Shown: positions 37,128-47,884, counted from the first letter of the stretch. The stretch: DNA of 64,000 nucleotides from Legionella gresilensis (GCF_900639865.1 NZ_CAAAHX010000003.1:248001-312000); one strand, 5' to 3'. Notes: a model not told the origin generated them from the letters alone. Numbers and translations are program-made.

Positions 37128-37360
37128 TCTTTATGACCCTTCCGTGCTTTACTTAAAATTATAATAATATTTTTACCTTGGCGAGCTTTAAATTCTAAAA
37201 TTAATTACATTGGCTTATTTGCTGTTTAAACTCAATAGACTTCTAATATTTTGCCTCTATTTAAATGTTTTTATTTTAAACATAAAGATAAATATTGCAT
37301 AACTTAAAAAAGGCTGAAATAATCCGCAATTTGTACCATCTTGCTACTAATGCAATCTTC

Positions 37361-38263
37361 ATGAAAAAAAACAGCAGTTATTACCTCATAGGCATCCTTT
37401 TACTCATTTCTGCGCAAACTATGGTAGGTATGAATATCGTTTTATCGAAAAAACTGGTAAATACTATCCCTACTCTAGTATTAATAAATATTCGTTTTGC
37501 ATTAGCAAGTATTATTTTATTACCTCTACATTGGTTAACACCAGCAAGAAAACAAAGAATATCTATGCATCTTAGTAATTTAAAGGCTAAAGATTGGTAC
37601 TTTATTGCTGCTCAAGCTTTATCTGCTGGCGTTTTATTTAATGTCTTTATGTTATTAGGTCTACATACAACCGATGCTAACATAGCTGGCATTATTACCA
37701 GCACACTACCAGCAATTATAGCTATAATTTCTTGGGTTGTTCTAAGAGAAAAACTGTCTGCTAAAACTAGTCTATGTATTTTTTTTGCTACCTTAGGCCT
37801 TTTTGTTATTGCTTGTGAAAAATTTAGTAAGCTTAGTAGCGACCACTCATTTTTAGGTGACTTTATTATTTTTATCGCTCTACTTCCTGAAGCAGCCTAT
37901 TATGTGTTATGCAAAATGCATATTTATCGCTTTCCTGTTTTCCTGCTGTCAGCAATTATGAATGGTATTAATGCCTTGGTGTTATTACCTTTTTCATTGT
38001 TTAAATTTAGCAGCCTATTTAGTATTACTTTAATAAGTTGGGGAATATTAATTTGCTTAGGTCTTAGCACTAGTTTATTTTATATTTTTTGGTACTTTGG
38101 TTCCCAGCGGGTTGATGGTGTTATGGCTTCTCTATCTACGGCAGTGATGCCTATTAGCACGGTTATTTTTGCTTGGGCTTTATTGGGTGAACAACTTACT
38201 AATACACAATTTTTTGGTATGGGATTGGTCATTATTTCTATCGTCTTCTATACCAGGCGATAG
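37361..38263 (+). CDS. EamA/DMT-family transporter
   Basis: From ATG 37361 (MKKNSSYYLIGILLLISAQT) the product is about 300 aa with ten hydrophobic helices in two repeats, the second ending LGEQLTNTQFFGMGLVIISI, which is the typical EamA domain end. The family exports metabolites or amino acids; the substrate is not known. An upstream TTG at 37295 would add an unlikely polar leader. It is convergent with the CBS-domain gene, with 5 bp between. Confidence 0.85.
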   Translation: MKKNSSYYLIGILLLISAQTMVGMNIVLSKKLVNTIPTLVLINIRFALASIILLPLHWLTPARKQRISMHLSNLKAKDWYFIAAQALSAGVLFNVFMLLGLHTTDANIAGIITSTLPAIIAIISWVVLREKLSAKTSLCIFFATLGLFVIACEKFSKLSSDHSFLGDFIIFIALLPEAAYYVLCKMHIYRFPVFLLSAIMNGINALVLLPFSLFKFSSLFSITLISWGILICLGLSTSLFYIFWYFGSQRVDGVMASLSTAVMPISTVIFAWALLGEQLTNTQFFGMGLVIISIVFYTRR

Positions 38264-38268
38264 ATAAA

Positions 38269-38700
38269 TTAAGAATGAATATAAGCTTCTAGATGCTCTA
38301 TTACTCGAGATTTATCGTCAATTAATGAAAATAAAACATCCCCAATAGAAATAATCGCTACTAACTTACCATCTTCATTAATCAAAACATGACGGCGTTT
38401 GGTCATTGTAATGACTTCCATGGCTTTCTCCACGGTGTCATTAACATCTAAAATGCTTACATTTTTATAAACAATGTCACCCGCTGTAGCTGTATGTGGA
38501 TCTAATCCTTGGTGAAGACAATCGCGTATAATATCTCGCTCACTGACTAAACCTATAAGCTCATTGCGATCATGCACGACTAAAGCGCCAATATCTTTAT
38601 CGACCATTAAGTTCACACAATCCATCACAGTAAAAGCTGGCTCAATATAAGCAATTGGACGACGGGGTTTTGGTAAAATGGAATAAATTAGATTAGCCAT
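38269..38700 (-). CDS. CBS-domain pair protein
   Basis: The 143-aa protein consists almost only of two CBS motifs (about 15-70 and 75-135): VVHDRNELIGLVSERDIIRD and the later VLINEDGKLVAIISIGDVL. Stand-alone CBS pairs bind adenosine nucleotides and often control another protein; the partner is unknown. A GAGGAT ribosome site precedes the ATG. It is preceded by a hairpin at 38783-38815 that separates it from the lipoprotein gene. Confidence 0.85.
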   Translation of the reverse strand: MANLIYSILPKPRRPIAYIEPAFTVMDCVNLMVDKDIGALVVHDRNELIGLVSERDIIRDCLHQGLDPHTATAGDIVYKNVSILDVNDTVEKAMEVITMTKRRHVLINEDGKLVAIISIGDVLFSLIDDKSRVIEHLEAYIHS

Positions 38701-38782
38701 AATATCCTCATAACAAGCCCAATTTACTATCAGTATAGTTGATGAATGTTAGTTATGGCATTTTGGAGAGAAATTTTAGAAT

Positions 38783-38815
38783 GGAATACTATAATTATTG
38801 AAATTATAGTATTCC
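38783..38815 (-). terminator. Hairpin between lipoprotein and CBS genes
   Basis: A perfect 14-bp inverted repeat (GGAATACTATAATT at 38783-38796 and its complement at 38802-38815) with a 5-nt loop lies just after the lipoprotein gene. No strong T-run follows, so it may be a weak terminator or a stabilising 3' hairpin. Confidence 0.5.
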
Positions 38816-38827
38816 TAAAATTTGCAA

Positions 38828-39280
38828 TTATTGAATGACACGCCAAGAGCCATCTGCTTGACGACAGGCCTTGCCATAAATCTCTTGACTCTTTCCACCA
38901 ATGATAGCACGTGTAGTATATTCACGGCAGGGTTGTTGATTATTTGAGTAATATGTCCTTGTTGTTTTAACAGTATATCTGTTACCGCTATCTGGATTTC
39001 TCCAAGTTACAGGTCTACCAGTTGGTGCAGTTTCCAGTACTCTTTGCATCTCTAAGCGATCTAGTCTATCCATAGTGCGACCAATATTACCACCAAGGTA
39101 AGCACCAAGTAATGCGCCACCAGCCGCTGCAGCTACTTTGCCTGAACCACCACCAAATTGGCTACCAACGAGGCCGCCAACGACTCCACCTGTTAACGAG
39201 CCAACTCCTTCATTGTTGATAGGAACACAGCTTGATAATAAAACAGATGTAGCAAGGGTTGCTAATAGTATTTTTTTCAT
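38828..39280 (-). CDS. 17-kDa glycine-zipper surface lipoprotein
   Basis: The 150-aa protein has a lipoprotein signal with lipobox LSSC (Cys18), a glycine-zipper stretch (about 27-67, GGVVGGLVGSQFGGG and GGALLGAYLGG) and a C-terminal polar domain ending EIYGKACRQADGSWRVI. This is the plan of the rickettsial 17-kDa antigen type of outer-membrane lipoproteins. Its job is probably structural in the envelope. An AGGTGA ribosome site precedes the ATG. A hairpin follows it. Confidence 0.88.
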   Translation of the reverse strand: MKKILLATLATSVLLSSCVPINNEGVGSLTGGVVGGLVGSQFGGGSGKVAAAAGGALLGAYLGGNIGRTMDRLDRLEMQRVLETAPTGRPVTWRNPDSGNRYTVKTTRTYYSNNQQPCREYTTRAIIGGKSQEIYGKACRQADGSWRVIQ

Positions 39281-39331
39281 GCAATTTCACCTGTATAACG
39301 TTTGAAATCGGTTGGTATTCTATCATCAAGG

Positions 39332-40435
39332 TTATATATTATCCACATTTCCTTTAATTTTATTCTGATGTACTCGTGGTGATAATTGACATAGCAATTC
39401 ATAAGGAATTGTTTTAGCCGATTTTGCAATTGATTCTACCAATATATTTTTACCCCAAAGTTCCACTAGATCGCCAATTTTGATATTAAAACAATCAGTT
39501 AAGTCAACTGCCAGCATATCCATTGACACCCGGCCCACAATCGGCGCAAGAGAACCATTAACCCAAACAGGTGTATTAGAACTAATATGGCGAGGAAATC
39601 CATCACCATAACCCGCAGCAACAATACCAATAATTGAGGGTCTTTTTGTTTGCCATGTTCCGCCATAGCCAATAGATACACCAGCTGGATAATGATGAAT
39701 TGCACTGATTGCCGAAATAAAACTCAGCACTGGTTTTAATCCTAAATCTGCTGAGGTAAGATTTGCAAAAGGAGAAACACCATATAACATAATTCCAGGC
39801 CTAACCACATCTGCTTGCGCCTTCTCCAACGCAATAATTGCTGCCGAATTAGCAATACTTGTAATAAATTGACCTTCAGGCAACTTAAGTTCACGATAAC
39901 TATTTAATTGGGCTAGATTAGCAGGATTTTCTGGTTCATCAGCACAGGCGAGATGTGTCATTAAACCAATTTCTAAGTCTACCCACGAGCAATTTTGTAA
40001 GGATTGGATAATGTCATATACTTGCTCTGGCGCAAAGCCTAATCGATGCATGCCGGTATCTACTTTTACCCAAACTTTAATTTTACATGTTAGTGGGTTA
40101 TTTAATAACCAGTGTAGTTGATAGGGTTGATGCAACACATACTGTAATTTATATTGACTAACCTTGGTTAACTCATCAGCACTAAAGACACCTTGAAATA
40201 AGATACACTCGCTATCTATTCCCAGATTCCGTATGGCAATAGCCTCTTCAAGACATGCAACGCCAAATGCATACACATGATCACTTAAAACTGGTACAAC
40301 CGATTCTAAGCCACATCCATAGGCATTGGCTTTAACCATAGCAATTATTTTTTTACCGGGGGCATAATCTTTAACACGAGTTAAGTTATGTAATAAAGCT
40401 GCCTTATCAAATTGGACATAAGTTGGCCTTGTCAC
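39332..40435 (-). CDS. alr: Alanine racemase
   Basis: Alr makes D-alanine for peptidoglycan using PLP. The PLP Lys lies in [11 protein letters not shown] (about residue 33) and the catalytic Tyr region in the [10 protein letters not shown] block. I prefer GTG 40435 (giving [18 protein letters not shown], 367 aa) over TTG 40441, because GGAG sits 9 nt from the GTG but 3 nt from the TTG and because the family N-terminus matches. It follows dnaB directly and is probably in the same transcript, a pairing common in gamma-proteobacteria. Confidence 0.94.
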   Translation of the reverse strand: MTRPTYVQFDKAALLHNLTRVKDYAPGKKIIAMVKANAYGCGLESVVPVLSDHVYAFGVACLEEAIAIRNLGIDSECILFQGVFSADELTKVSQYKLQYVLHQPYQLHWLLNNPLTCKIKVWVKVDTGMHRLGFAPEQVYDIIQSLQNCSWVDLEIGLMTHLACADEPENPANLAQLNSYRELKLPEGQFITSIANSAAIIALEKAQADVVRPGIMLYGVSPFANLTSADLGLKPVLSFISAISAIHHYPAGVSIGYGGTWQTKRPSIIGIVAAGYGDGFPRHISSNTPVWVNGSLAPIVGRVSMDMLAVDLTDCFNIKIGDLVELWGKNILVESIAKSAKTIPYELLCQLSPRVHQNKIKGNVDNI

Positions 40436-40441
40436 TGGCAA

Positions 40442-41827
40442 TTACTCCTGATAACCATTAAAAGCCAAATCCTCAAAACGTGTATATTTCCCTAAAAATG
40501 CTACTTTAACTCGACCAATTGGACCATTACGTTGTTTTGCAATTATAATTTCCGCAATACCCTTTTCAGGACTATCCTCATTATAAACTTCATCTCGATA
40601 AATAAAGCAAATCACATCCGCGTCTTGCTCTATCGCGCCAGACTCTCGTAAGTCAGACATAACAGGACGCTTATCATGACGCTGCTCTAAGCTTCGATTT
40701 AGCTGGGATAATGCAACAACAGGAACCTTAAGTTCTTTCGCAAGAGACTTTAAACTTCGCGAAATTTCTGAAATCTCAGCTGTACGATTCTCAGCTTTAA
40801 ACCCAGGTACTTTCATAAGCTGAAGGTAATCCACCACGATAAGTCCTAACTGACCATATTCTTTAGCTACTCTTCTAGCTCGTGCCCTCATTTCAGCTGG
40901 ACTTAAGCCAGGAGTATCATCCATAAAAAGAGGAGCTTCTGAAAGCATATGTACCGCAGATGTTACCCGTGGCCAATCATCATCTGTTAATTTTCCCGTA
41001 CGAAGTCGGTGTTGATCAATACGCCCTAAGGAGGACATCATACGCATGGCTAACGAATCAGATGGCATTTCCATTGAGAACACTAAAACAGGCTTACCTC
41101 CTCGAATAGCTGCATGTTCAGCCATATTCATAACTAGGGTTGTTTTACCCATTGACGGGCGTCCTGCTACAATAATTAAATCTGAAGGCTGTAGTCCTGA
41201 CGTTAATTCATCTAGGTCAGTAAGACCAGTTGCTAGGCCTGTGATGGCATCACCATTATGATAGAGGGCATCTATTTTCTCCACTGCTCTTACTAAAATT
41301 GACTTAATGCTTTCAGGCCCGCCATCTCCACCCGTTTGCTCAGCAATAGCAAATACTTTGGTTTCAGCAAGATCAAGTAATTCAGCTACTTCCCGGCCTG
41401 CTGGATTATAAGCTGCATCAGCAATGTCACCTGCTACGCCAATCAATTGACGTTGTACTGATTTTTCACGAACAATATCTGCATAAGCTGAAATATTTGC
41501 AACACTGGGCGTATTGTTAGCTAGTTCAAATAAGTAAGTCTCGCCACCAGCTTGATCAAGTTCATCACTTGTTTTTAACGTATTAAGTAAAGTAACCACA
41601 TCAAATGGCTGACCTTTACGAGCTAATTCAACAATAGCGCGAAAAAGGGTTCTATGTTCAGTGCGATAAAAATCGGCCTCACATAATTTAGTACTTACTT
41701 TATCCCATGCTTGATTATCAAGCATAAGGCCACCAATAATTGACTGCTCTGCTTCTGCAGAATGAGGAGGTCGTTTTAAGGGATCTATTGATTGCTTATT
41801 ATTTTTTCGTGCTAATGCTTCAGCCAT
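40442..41827 (-). CDS. dnaB: Replicative DNA helicase DnaB
   Basis: DnaB unwinds the fork at replication. The 461-aa protein has the N-terminal DnaB domain (PHSAEAEQSIIGGLMLD onward) and a RecA-type core with Walker A AGRPSMGKTT, VVDYLQLM (Walker B) and the SDLRESGAIEQDADVI block. No intein or insertion is seen. The downstream alr gene lies against its stop. The 307-bp upstream gap may hold its promoter. Confidence 0.97.
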   Translation of the reverse strand: MAEALARKNNKQSIDPLKRPPHSAEAEQSIIGGLMLDNQAWDKVSTKLCEADFYRTEHRTLFRAIVELARKGQPFDVVTLLNTLKTSDELDQAGGETYLFELANNTPSVANISAYADIVREKSVQRQLIGVAGDIADAAYNPAGREVAELLDLAETKVFAIAEQTGGDGGPESIKSILVRAVEKIDALYHNGDAITGLATGLTDLDELTSGLQPSDLIIVAGRPSMGKTTLVMNMAEHAAIRGGKPVLVFSMEMPSDSLAMRMMSSLGRIDQHRLRTGKLTDDDWPRVTSAVHMLSEAPLFMDDTPGLSPAEMRARARRVAKEYGQLGLIVVDYLQLMKVPGFKAENRTAEISEISRSLKSLAKELKVPVVALSQLNRSLEQRHDKRPVMSDLRESGAIEQDADVICFIYRDEVYNEDSPEKGIAEIIIAKQRNGPIGRVKVAFLGKYTRFEDLAFNGYQE

Positions 41828-42134
41828 AATTTTCTAATTTAATTGATAAGTTAATCTAAACCACTCTTTTTAAGAATTAAATGAGCTTCACGAGAAAAAG
41901 AGCTCATGCCTCTTATTAATTTGTAAGAGATGAGAAACATCTAGTAAACCTTACAGCGCATGGCAAGTTTCCGCAATTTCACCCCTGTATTCTTTATCTA
42001 CCCCTAATCGCTTCAATTACTTGCGCCATGCCTAAGCTTCATGAAGAAACTAGCTTTAGGGACTATTGTAATGCTGAAAAGAAAAAAGACACACAAAGAG
42101 TGTGTCTTTTTTTAAATTATTTAAATAACTTGTT
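41828..42134. other. 307-bp intergenic gap upstream of dnaB
   Basis: The gap holds the terminator of the DUF2147-type gene (42082-42112) and a bulged hairpin around 41903-41938 (CTCAT...CTCTTA paired with TAAGAG.ATGAG). No coding frame is evident. The dnaB promoter should lie here but I cannot point to it. Confidence 0.5.
42082..42112 (-). terminator. Terminator after the DUF2147-type gene
   Basis: A 13-bp stem (A6-GACACAC paired with GTGTGTC-T6) with a 5-nt loop has T-runs on both strands, so it can act in both directions. It lies about 20 nt after the stop of the DUF2147 protein gene. Confidence 0.88.
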
Positions 42135-42566
42135 TTATCTCACCCATACTTGAGTGCGACCTAATGCAGAAACACCTACATAGCCGCGTACATATAATTT
42201 ATTACCTTGAACAGTAATTTTAGCACGGTAAACTTTTCCTGTTTTAGGATCTAAAATCTGACCACCGTCCCAAACACCGTTACCTTTATCTTTTAAGCCC
42301 CACAAGAAAGTCAAACCTACAATAGGTTTGTTTCTAAAACCACCTGGACAGTTTTTGCATACACCAGTATCACCAGGTTGTGGAAAAACTTTAACGATAG
42401 ATCCGTTTAAAGTGCCGCCTGAAGTTGATAATCTAACAATGGCTCTTTTCTGCCCAGTCTTATCATCAATTGTTGTCCATGTTCCAGCTGGGGATGGGGC
42501 AGCAATTGCAAGCGGCATAAATAACGCCATTACTATAATCGCAACAAACGATTTCCATTGGCTCAT
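42135..42566 (-). CDS. DUF2147 exported protein
   Basis: The 143-aa precursor has a signal peptide (cleavage after AIAA) and the DUF2147 pattern: SPAGTWTTIDDKTGQKRAIV, a loop with CKNCPGG, GLTFLWGLK and a final strand block YVRGYVGVSALGRTQVW. These small periplasmic or secreted proteins have a lipocalin-like look and unknown function. ATG 42566 is preferred over 42572, as GGAG is 8 nt from it but 2 nt from the other. A strong terminator follows. Confidence 0.85.
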   Translation of the reverse strand: MSQWKSFVAIIVMALFMPLAIAAPSPAGTWTTIDDKTGQKRAIVRLSTSGGTLNGSIVKVFPQPGDTGVCKNCPGGFRNKPIVGLTFLWGLKDKGNGVWDGGQILDPKTGKVYRAKITVQGNKLYVRGYVGVSALGRTQVWVR

Positions 42567-42681
42567 TCTCATTCTCCATAATAGGTTTCCTTAAAAAGGA
42601 TAAGCTAGTAATTGTTTCTTTGCAAATTTAAAATGAAGCAAAATTAATTTACTGATTATTCCTTTTTATAAGGAATTAAAA

Positions 42682-45600
42682 TTAATCAAAAGGGGCGAAA
42701 AATTGGTCAATATCTTCTTCAGTTAGCGCACTTAACCCACTAAGATTTTCAGTCAAAATACCTTCAAAAAGTTGTTTTTTCCTATTTTGAATAGTTACCA
42801 TGACTTCTTCCACTGTACCTAAAGTAATTAACTTATAAACAAAAACAGTATTTTTTTGTCCAATTCGATGGCTTCTATCAGTTGCCTGGTTTTCTACCGC
42901 GGGATTCCACCATGGATCATAATGAATAACTGTATCAGCTTGAGTCAAATTTAATCCAGTTCCACCTGCTTTAAGGCTAATAAGGAAGATAGGAATATTA
43001 CCCTCTTGAAATTTATTAACTATATCTAGACGATTTTTTGTTTGCCCAATAAGTTTAAGATAATCATAGGAACGATTAATTAGCTTTTCTTCAATAAGCT
43101 TTAACATAGATGTAAATTGAGAAAATATTAAAATTCGCCTGTTTTCAGCTACTAAATTATCTACCAAAGTCATCAGTGCTTCTAATTTCGCTGAACTATG
43201 ATAAGCAATTTCTGCTCCAGGTGCTGAAACAAGTCTTGGATCACAACAGACTTGGCGTAGTTTAAGTAATGCATCTAACACAACGATATGGCTTCTTTTT
43301 AATCCTAGCTCTGCAATGGCTGAGCGAACTCTTTGTTGCATACTAATGCGAATGGCTTCATAAAGATCCCTTTGAGCACCAAGTAATTCTATCTTATGCG
43401 TTGTTTCAATTTTTTCAGGTAATTCCTGTGCAACTTGATTTTTAGTTCTACGCAGCATGAAGGGACGAATGCGCTTCATTAATAACTCAGCACGCTGCCG
43501 ATCAGATTGCTTTTCAATAGGCAATTTAAAAAATTTACGAAATTGTTTTATATCACCTAACAAACCTGGCATCAAAAAATGAAAAAGCGACCAAAGTTCA
43601 CCAAGATGATTTTCAAGAGGAGTACCTGATAAACATAAGCGATAAGTAGCTTTAATTTGTAAAATAATTTGTGTCACTTTCGCACGATTATTTTTGATAA
43701 ATTGTGCTTCATCAAGGATAAAATAATAAAAATTTTCTTTAACAAATTTATCTTTATCACGTTGGATTAAGCTGTAGGTTGAAATAACAAGGTCATAATC
43801 GGCAAAATTTTTCTGTCTGTTACTTCCATGAAAAATTAATATTTTTAATGCGGGCGTGAAACGTTTAGCTTCTTCACTCCAATTCGTAATAACACTCGTT
43901 GGCGCAATAATTAATGATGGCTGCGTCATGCGACCTTGTTCTTTTTCAAGTTGTAGATGTGCAAGTGTTTGAATGGTTTTTCCTAAACCCATATCGTCTG
44001 CTAAAATACCGCCAAATTTTCCCCTACGTAATGATTGCAGCCAGGATAACCCTTGCAGTTGGTAATCTCTTAGTTTTGCTTTTAATCCACTGGGCACGAT
44101 TATTGTTTTTAAAAAATCATTTTGTATAAGTTTTTTTAGTTGCTGATAAACATCGCTATCATTTTGCCACCGTAATGATACTGCAGACATAGCTTGATCT
44201 GCTTCATACATCAACATCAGCTGGTAACGAGTTATTTGTAGTTCATCTTTATCAGTTGTAATAGCACTATTATATTGCAAAAGAAAACGCAAAAGAGGCT
44301 TAAGGCGGCCTAGCGGAACTTGCAATTGATTTTTATTAGATAGAGATAAAATAATTTTTTTATCATCATCAAGCTCTTCTAAGTCAATATTTTTTAGCTT
44401 AGGTAACAACTTAGCAATGAGAGGAATAATACTAACTTGCTTATCTTCAATTAAAATACCTAAATGGTAAGAAAAGAAATGATGTTGATGTTCATGAACT
44501 TCAGAAAACCATTCCACCGAATCCAAAGTCATCGGTTCTTCAAAAATACTTTGATTATAATGAACTAACCAACCTTTATTTTTAAATAAGGATACCATTT
44601 CATTATATAGTTTTGGCAAGTCAGATGCGTAAATAGCATTTTTAAATAGTCGTAAATCTTTAAATCCTTCACTACTGGGCAAAGTTTTAAAAGTTGTATG
44701 GCGATCTAACGTTATCTGAAAATCAGCTAATATTTGTTGCTCTAAATTTAAATCCCTTTTTACTTCTATTAATAAATCATCTGTTTCGTAAAATAAGCTA
44801 AGAAAATCTTCTCGCCCGGTAATTTGTATTCCAGCGTAATCATAAGCAAGCTGACATGTCACATGGTAATCTTTTAATTCATATTCCTTAAGTACACTCA
44901 ATGTATTAGAAGTTACTTCTTTAGCGTTTAAAATAATAATTGGCTTAGGTTTTAAATTCTGAATTACCTTATTTTCATAAATGGTTGGCTTAGGTAAATT
45001 TTCATTCACTTCAGTTATTTTCGTAGCAAAAGAAGCGGCCTCAGTTAACTTGATAATCGGTAGAGTAAAAAGCCATTTTAAATGCTCAATTTGATTATCT
45101 TGTTCGACTATACCCAAAGCCTTGTTGGATGTGTCATAATACCAAAGCTTATCTAAAAAGAGAGGTTTTAAAACAGCCTCTTTTTCTCCAATAATTAATT
45201 GTTGTGTACCATCAATATTTAAATGCCAATGCATTTGCATAGGTGCTTTATTAAAAAGGAGTGAACTATCAGTTTGCTCTAACAAATAAGCTCTTTGAGT
45301 TAATAAAATTTTTTCTAATAAAAAACTAGTATGCACAATCAACCGATCAAACCACCCTTCAATATTATTTCTTAAGGCTAATGTTGTGATTATTTCATCA
45401 TCCACTTGGGTAAAGTATTGCTTGCGAGCTGGCGCAAGTGAATGAAAAATAGTCTTTTTATTTAAATTATGTCGTTTTAGTCGTTGAGATAATGCTAAAT
45501 TAATCCTAACCAGGCCACTCGATGTTAAATCAAATAGGTAAACAATTTCATAGATATTATCTTTTTGAACAATAGGCGTTAAGTCACTTCCTAAAGCACT

Positions 45601-45909
45601 TGTACTAGTAGGAAAATTATTAATTTTAATATTGATATTTTCTTTTACTTTTAAAGCAAAAAGACTAGCTGCGGCATGTTTGCAATTCTTTTTAGCTGGA
45701 CAATTACAGCAGGCAGGTTGTTTTGGCCATGCTTTTAAATCAATATAAACATTATAAATATGTGATGATGTATCTTTAACTCGCGCTTTAAGCAAGCCCT
45801 CACTTAAACGAATATTAAGTACAAATCCCTTCTTTTCGTATTCTAAACCCTGCATTAATACGGAGGGTAAGAAAATATCGGCCATCCGTGATAATGCATC
45901 TTTCAACAT
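42682..45909 (-). CDS. SWIM-domain SNF2/RapA-like helicase
   Basis: The 1,075-aa protein has an N-terminal SWIM zinc-binding motif (Cys68-x-Cys70, Cys76-x-His78), a long middle region, and a two-lobed SNF2 ATPase: Walker A ILADDMGLGKTIQTLA near residue 630, DEAQFIKN near 732, and the second lobe with GGTGLNLTQADTVIHYDPWW and the RSHRIGQKN motif. Such proteins move along double-stranded DNA and may remodel transcription or repair complexes. It stands alone, divergent from nadE. No ribosome site is obvious. Confidence 0.93.
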   Translation of the reverse strand: MLKDALSRMADIFLPSVLMQGLEYEKKGFVLNIRLSEGLLKARVKDTSSHIYNVYIDLKAWPKQPACCNCPAKKNCKHAAASLFALKVKENINIKINNFPTSTSALGSDLTPIVQKDNIYEIVYLFDLTSSGLVRINLALSQRLKRHNLNKKTIFHSLAPARKQYFTQVDDEIITTLALRNNIEGWFDRLIVHTSFLLEKILLTQRAYLLEQTDSSLLFNKAPMQMHWHLNIDGTQQLIIGEKEAVLKPLFLDKLWYYDTSNKALGIVEQDNQIEHLKWLFTLPIIKLTEAASFATKITEVNENLPKPTIYENKVIQNLKPKPIIILNAKEVTSNTLSVLKEYELKDYHVTCQLAYDYAGIQITGREDFLSLFYETDDLLIEVKRDLNLEQQILADFQITLDRHTTFKTLPSSEGFKDLRLFKNAIYASDLPKLYNEMVSLFKNKGWLVHYNQSIFEEPMTLDSVEWFSEVHEHQHHFFSYHLGILIEDKQVSIIPLIAKLLPKLKNIDLEELDDDKKIILSLSNKNQLQVPLGRLKPLLRFLLQYNSAITTDKDELQITRYQLMLMYEADQAMSAVSLRWQNDSDVYQQLKKLIQNDFLKTIIVPSGLKAKLRDYQLQGLSWLQSLRRGKFGGILADDMGLGKTIQTLAHLQLEKEQGRMTQPSLIIAPTSVITNWSEEAKRFTPALKILIFHGSNRQKNFADYDLVISTYSLIQRDKDKFVKENFYYFILDEAQFIKNNRAKVTQIILQIKATYRLCLSGTPLENHLGELWSLFHFLMPGLLGDIKQFRKFFKLPIEKQSDRQRAELLMKRIRPFMLRRTKNQVAQELPEKIETTHKIELLGAQRDLYEAIRISMQQRVRSAIAELGLKRSHIVVLDALLKLRQVCCDPRLVSAPGAEIAYHSSAKLEALMTLVDNLVAENRRILIFSQFTSMLKLIEEKLINRSYDYLKLIGQTKNRLDIVNKFQEGNIPIFLISLKAGGTGLNLTQADTVIHYDPWWNPAVENQATDRSHRIGQKNTVFVYKLITLGTVEEVMVTIQNRKKQLFEGILTENLSGLSALTEEDIDQFFAPFD

Positions 45910-46276
45910 AATTTACATCACATAATGGTAAACAGATCATTATAATTAAATAGTAAGGATTTTAAAATTAAATAGAACTTTTTTAGCAATACTTTGATTT
46001 ATTTATTCAATGTTATTTAAATTTTTGATTAGAAAAGTTTTTTAAATTTGCAATAAGTATTTTCTTGTGACAACAAAAGATAATTTATCATTCCCCCTAC
46101 TGCTTAAGTTTAGTACTTCCTAGTGAATCTTGCAGGCTCTCGAATTCTACTTATAAATTTAATGCAATAATTATTATTCCCATTTTAAAATATAAAATAT
46201 TTTTACTTGCACAAGTTTAAAACAAGTTATATTGTTCAACATAAGATTTAAATATATTAGGTAAACCTAGCTTTCT
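45910..46276. other. 367-bp divergent intergenic region
   Basis: This AT-rich gap separates the divergent SNF2 and nadE genes and must contain promoters for both. A possible nadE pair is TTGCAC (46207-46212) and TATATT (46228-46233) with a short 15-bp spacer. No small gene or repeat was seen. Confidence 0.4.
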
Positions 46277-47884
46277 ATGACTATGAATGAAGAATTAAAA
46301 ATATTAATGGCACAAATTAATACTACTGTCGCTGCAATTGATGCTAATGCTCATAAAGTCATTGATACTATTATTCGTTATCAAAATGAGCATGACATCA
46401 TTGTTTTTCCTGAGCTTGTTATTTCTGGCTATCCAGCTGAAGATTTACTTTTAAGATCTGAGTTCCATGATCAAATTGGACAAGCCTTAGAAAGGGTCGC
46501 AAGTGTGGTAGGTGATTGCTACGTAATTATTGGCCATCCCACTCAACAAGGCGATAAGTGTTTTAATTCAGCCAGTATTTATTGTAATGGTGTCCGAATT
46601 ACTACTTATCATAAGCAGGCACTACCTAATTATGGAGTATTTGACGAACTCCGTTATTTTATCTCTGGCCAGCATAATCCATGTATTCTATCTCTTAAAG
46701 GTTATCAAGTAGGCATTTGCATCTGTGAGGATATCTGGCTTAAGCAGCCTGTAAATGACTTACTAGCCGCCGGTGCCGATACAATTGTTTGTTTAAATGC
46801 ATCACCCTTTGAATATAATAAATATCAACTACGTGAAGATTTAGTTCGTGAGCATACGCAAAAAGGTATTTCATTTATTTATGTTAATGCAGTTGGTGGC
46901 CAAGACGAACTAGTTTTTGATGGTCAATCATTTGCCATAGATAAGACAGGAAAAATTAGTGCCCGAGCAGCAGCTTTTAAAGAAGAATGTTTAACTGTTA
47001 CGCTGCATGGAAATAAATTAAACGGAAAGATAACACCTTTACTTGAATTAAATGCATTAATTTATAATGCACTGATTTGCGGTACTAAAGACTACGTTGA
47101 AAAAAATAACTTTTCCAGTGTAATTCTAGGGCTTTCAGGCGGTATTGACTCTGCCTTAACCTTAGCAATTGCAGTTGATGCTTTAGGGCCTGATCGTGTG
47201 CAAGCTGTTATGATGCCTTCTCGCTATACAGCAGAAATGAGCATTATTGATGCCGAACAACAAATTAATGCGCTAGCAATTAAAAGTGAGCTTTTAACCA
47301 TTGAGCCAGTATTTAAAAGTATTTTAACAACCCTTGAACCAGTATTTGCCGGCCTTTCCCCAGACATTACTGAAGAAAATATCCAAGCCCGCATTCGCGG
47401 TTTATTCTTAATGGCCTTATCAAATAAAAAAGGCAGCCTTGTATTAACAACTAGTAATAAAAGTGAAACAGCGGTTGGTTACGCCACTTTATATGGTGAT
47501 ATGGCCGGCGGGTTTTCAGTGTTAAAGGATGTTTTAAAAACTCAAGTTTATGCTTTAGCTCGTTATCGTAATCAATTATCCCCTGTTATACCAGAACGCG
47601 TTATTAACCGCGCCCCTTCAGCTGAGTTAGCAATAAATCAAACCGATCAGGACAGCTTACCTGATTATCCAACACTAGATAAAATTATTACAGCATATAT
47701 GGAGAATAACCTAGATACCCAAGCGTTGATTGCAAAAGGACACCATGGAGAAATGGTTGAGAAGGTCATTCGACTTATTAGAAGAAATGAATATAAACGT
47801 CGTCAAGCAGCGCCGGGTATTAAAATAAGCTCACGTGCTTTTGGTCGTGACTGGCGTTTTCCAATAACGTCTGGTTTTAAATAA
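46277..47884 (+). CDS. nadE: Glutamine-dependent NAD+ synthetase
   Basis: NadE amidates deamido-NAD. The 535-aa protein is the two-domain form: an N-terminal nitrilase-like glutaminase (Glu46, Lys113, Cys150 in GICICEDIW) and a C-terminal synthetase with ATP loop LGLSGGIDSALTL (Ser-Gly-Gly-Ile-Asp-Ser at 287-292). Both active sites look intact. The start may be ATG 46277 or 46283. The stop is 1 nt from a copy of the dispersed palindrome, which may help end transcription. Confidence 0.95.
   Translation: MTMNEELKILMAQINTTVAAIDANAHKVIDTIIRYQNEHDIIVFPELVISGYPAEDLLLRSEFHDQIGQALERVASVVGDCYVIIGHPTQQGDKCFNSASIYCNGVRITTYHKQALPNYGVFDELRYFISGQHNPCILSLKGYQVGICICEDIWLKQPVNDLLAAGADTIVCLNASPFEYNKYQLREDLVREHTQKGISFIYVNAVGGQDELVFDGQSFAIDKTGKISARAAAFKEECLTVTLHGNKLNGKITPLLELNALIYNALICGTKDYVEKNNFSSVILGLSGGIDSALTLAIAVDALGPDRVQAVMMPSRYTAEMSIIDAEQQINALAIKSELLTIEPVFKSILTTLEPVFAGLSPDITEENIQARIRGLFLMALSNKKGSLVLTTSNKSETAVGYATLYGDMAGGFSVLKDVLKTQVYALARYRNQLSPVIPERVINRAPSAELAINQTDQDSLPDYPTLDKIITAYMENNLDTQALIAKGHHGEMVEKVIRLIRRNEYKRRQAAPGIKISSRAFGRDWRFPITSGFK

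Noticed and set aside
42658-42676. ATTCCTT/AAGGAAT hairpin after the SNF2 gene as a terminator
   Set aside because: Stem is short and no T-run follows on the - strand.
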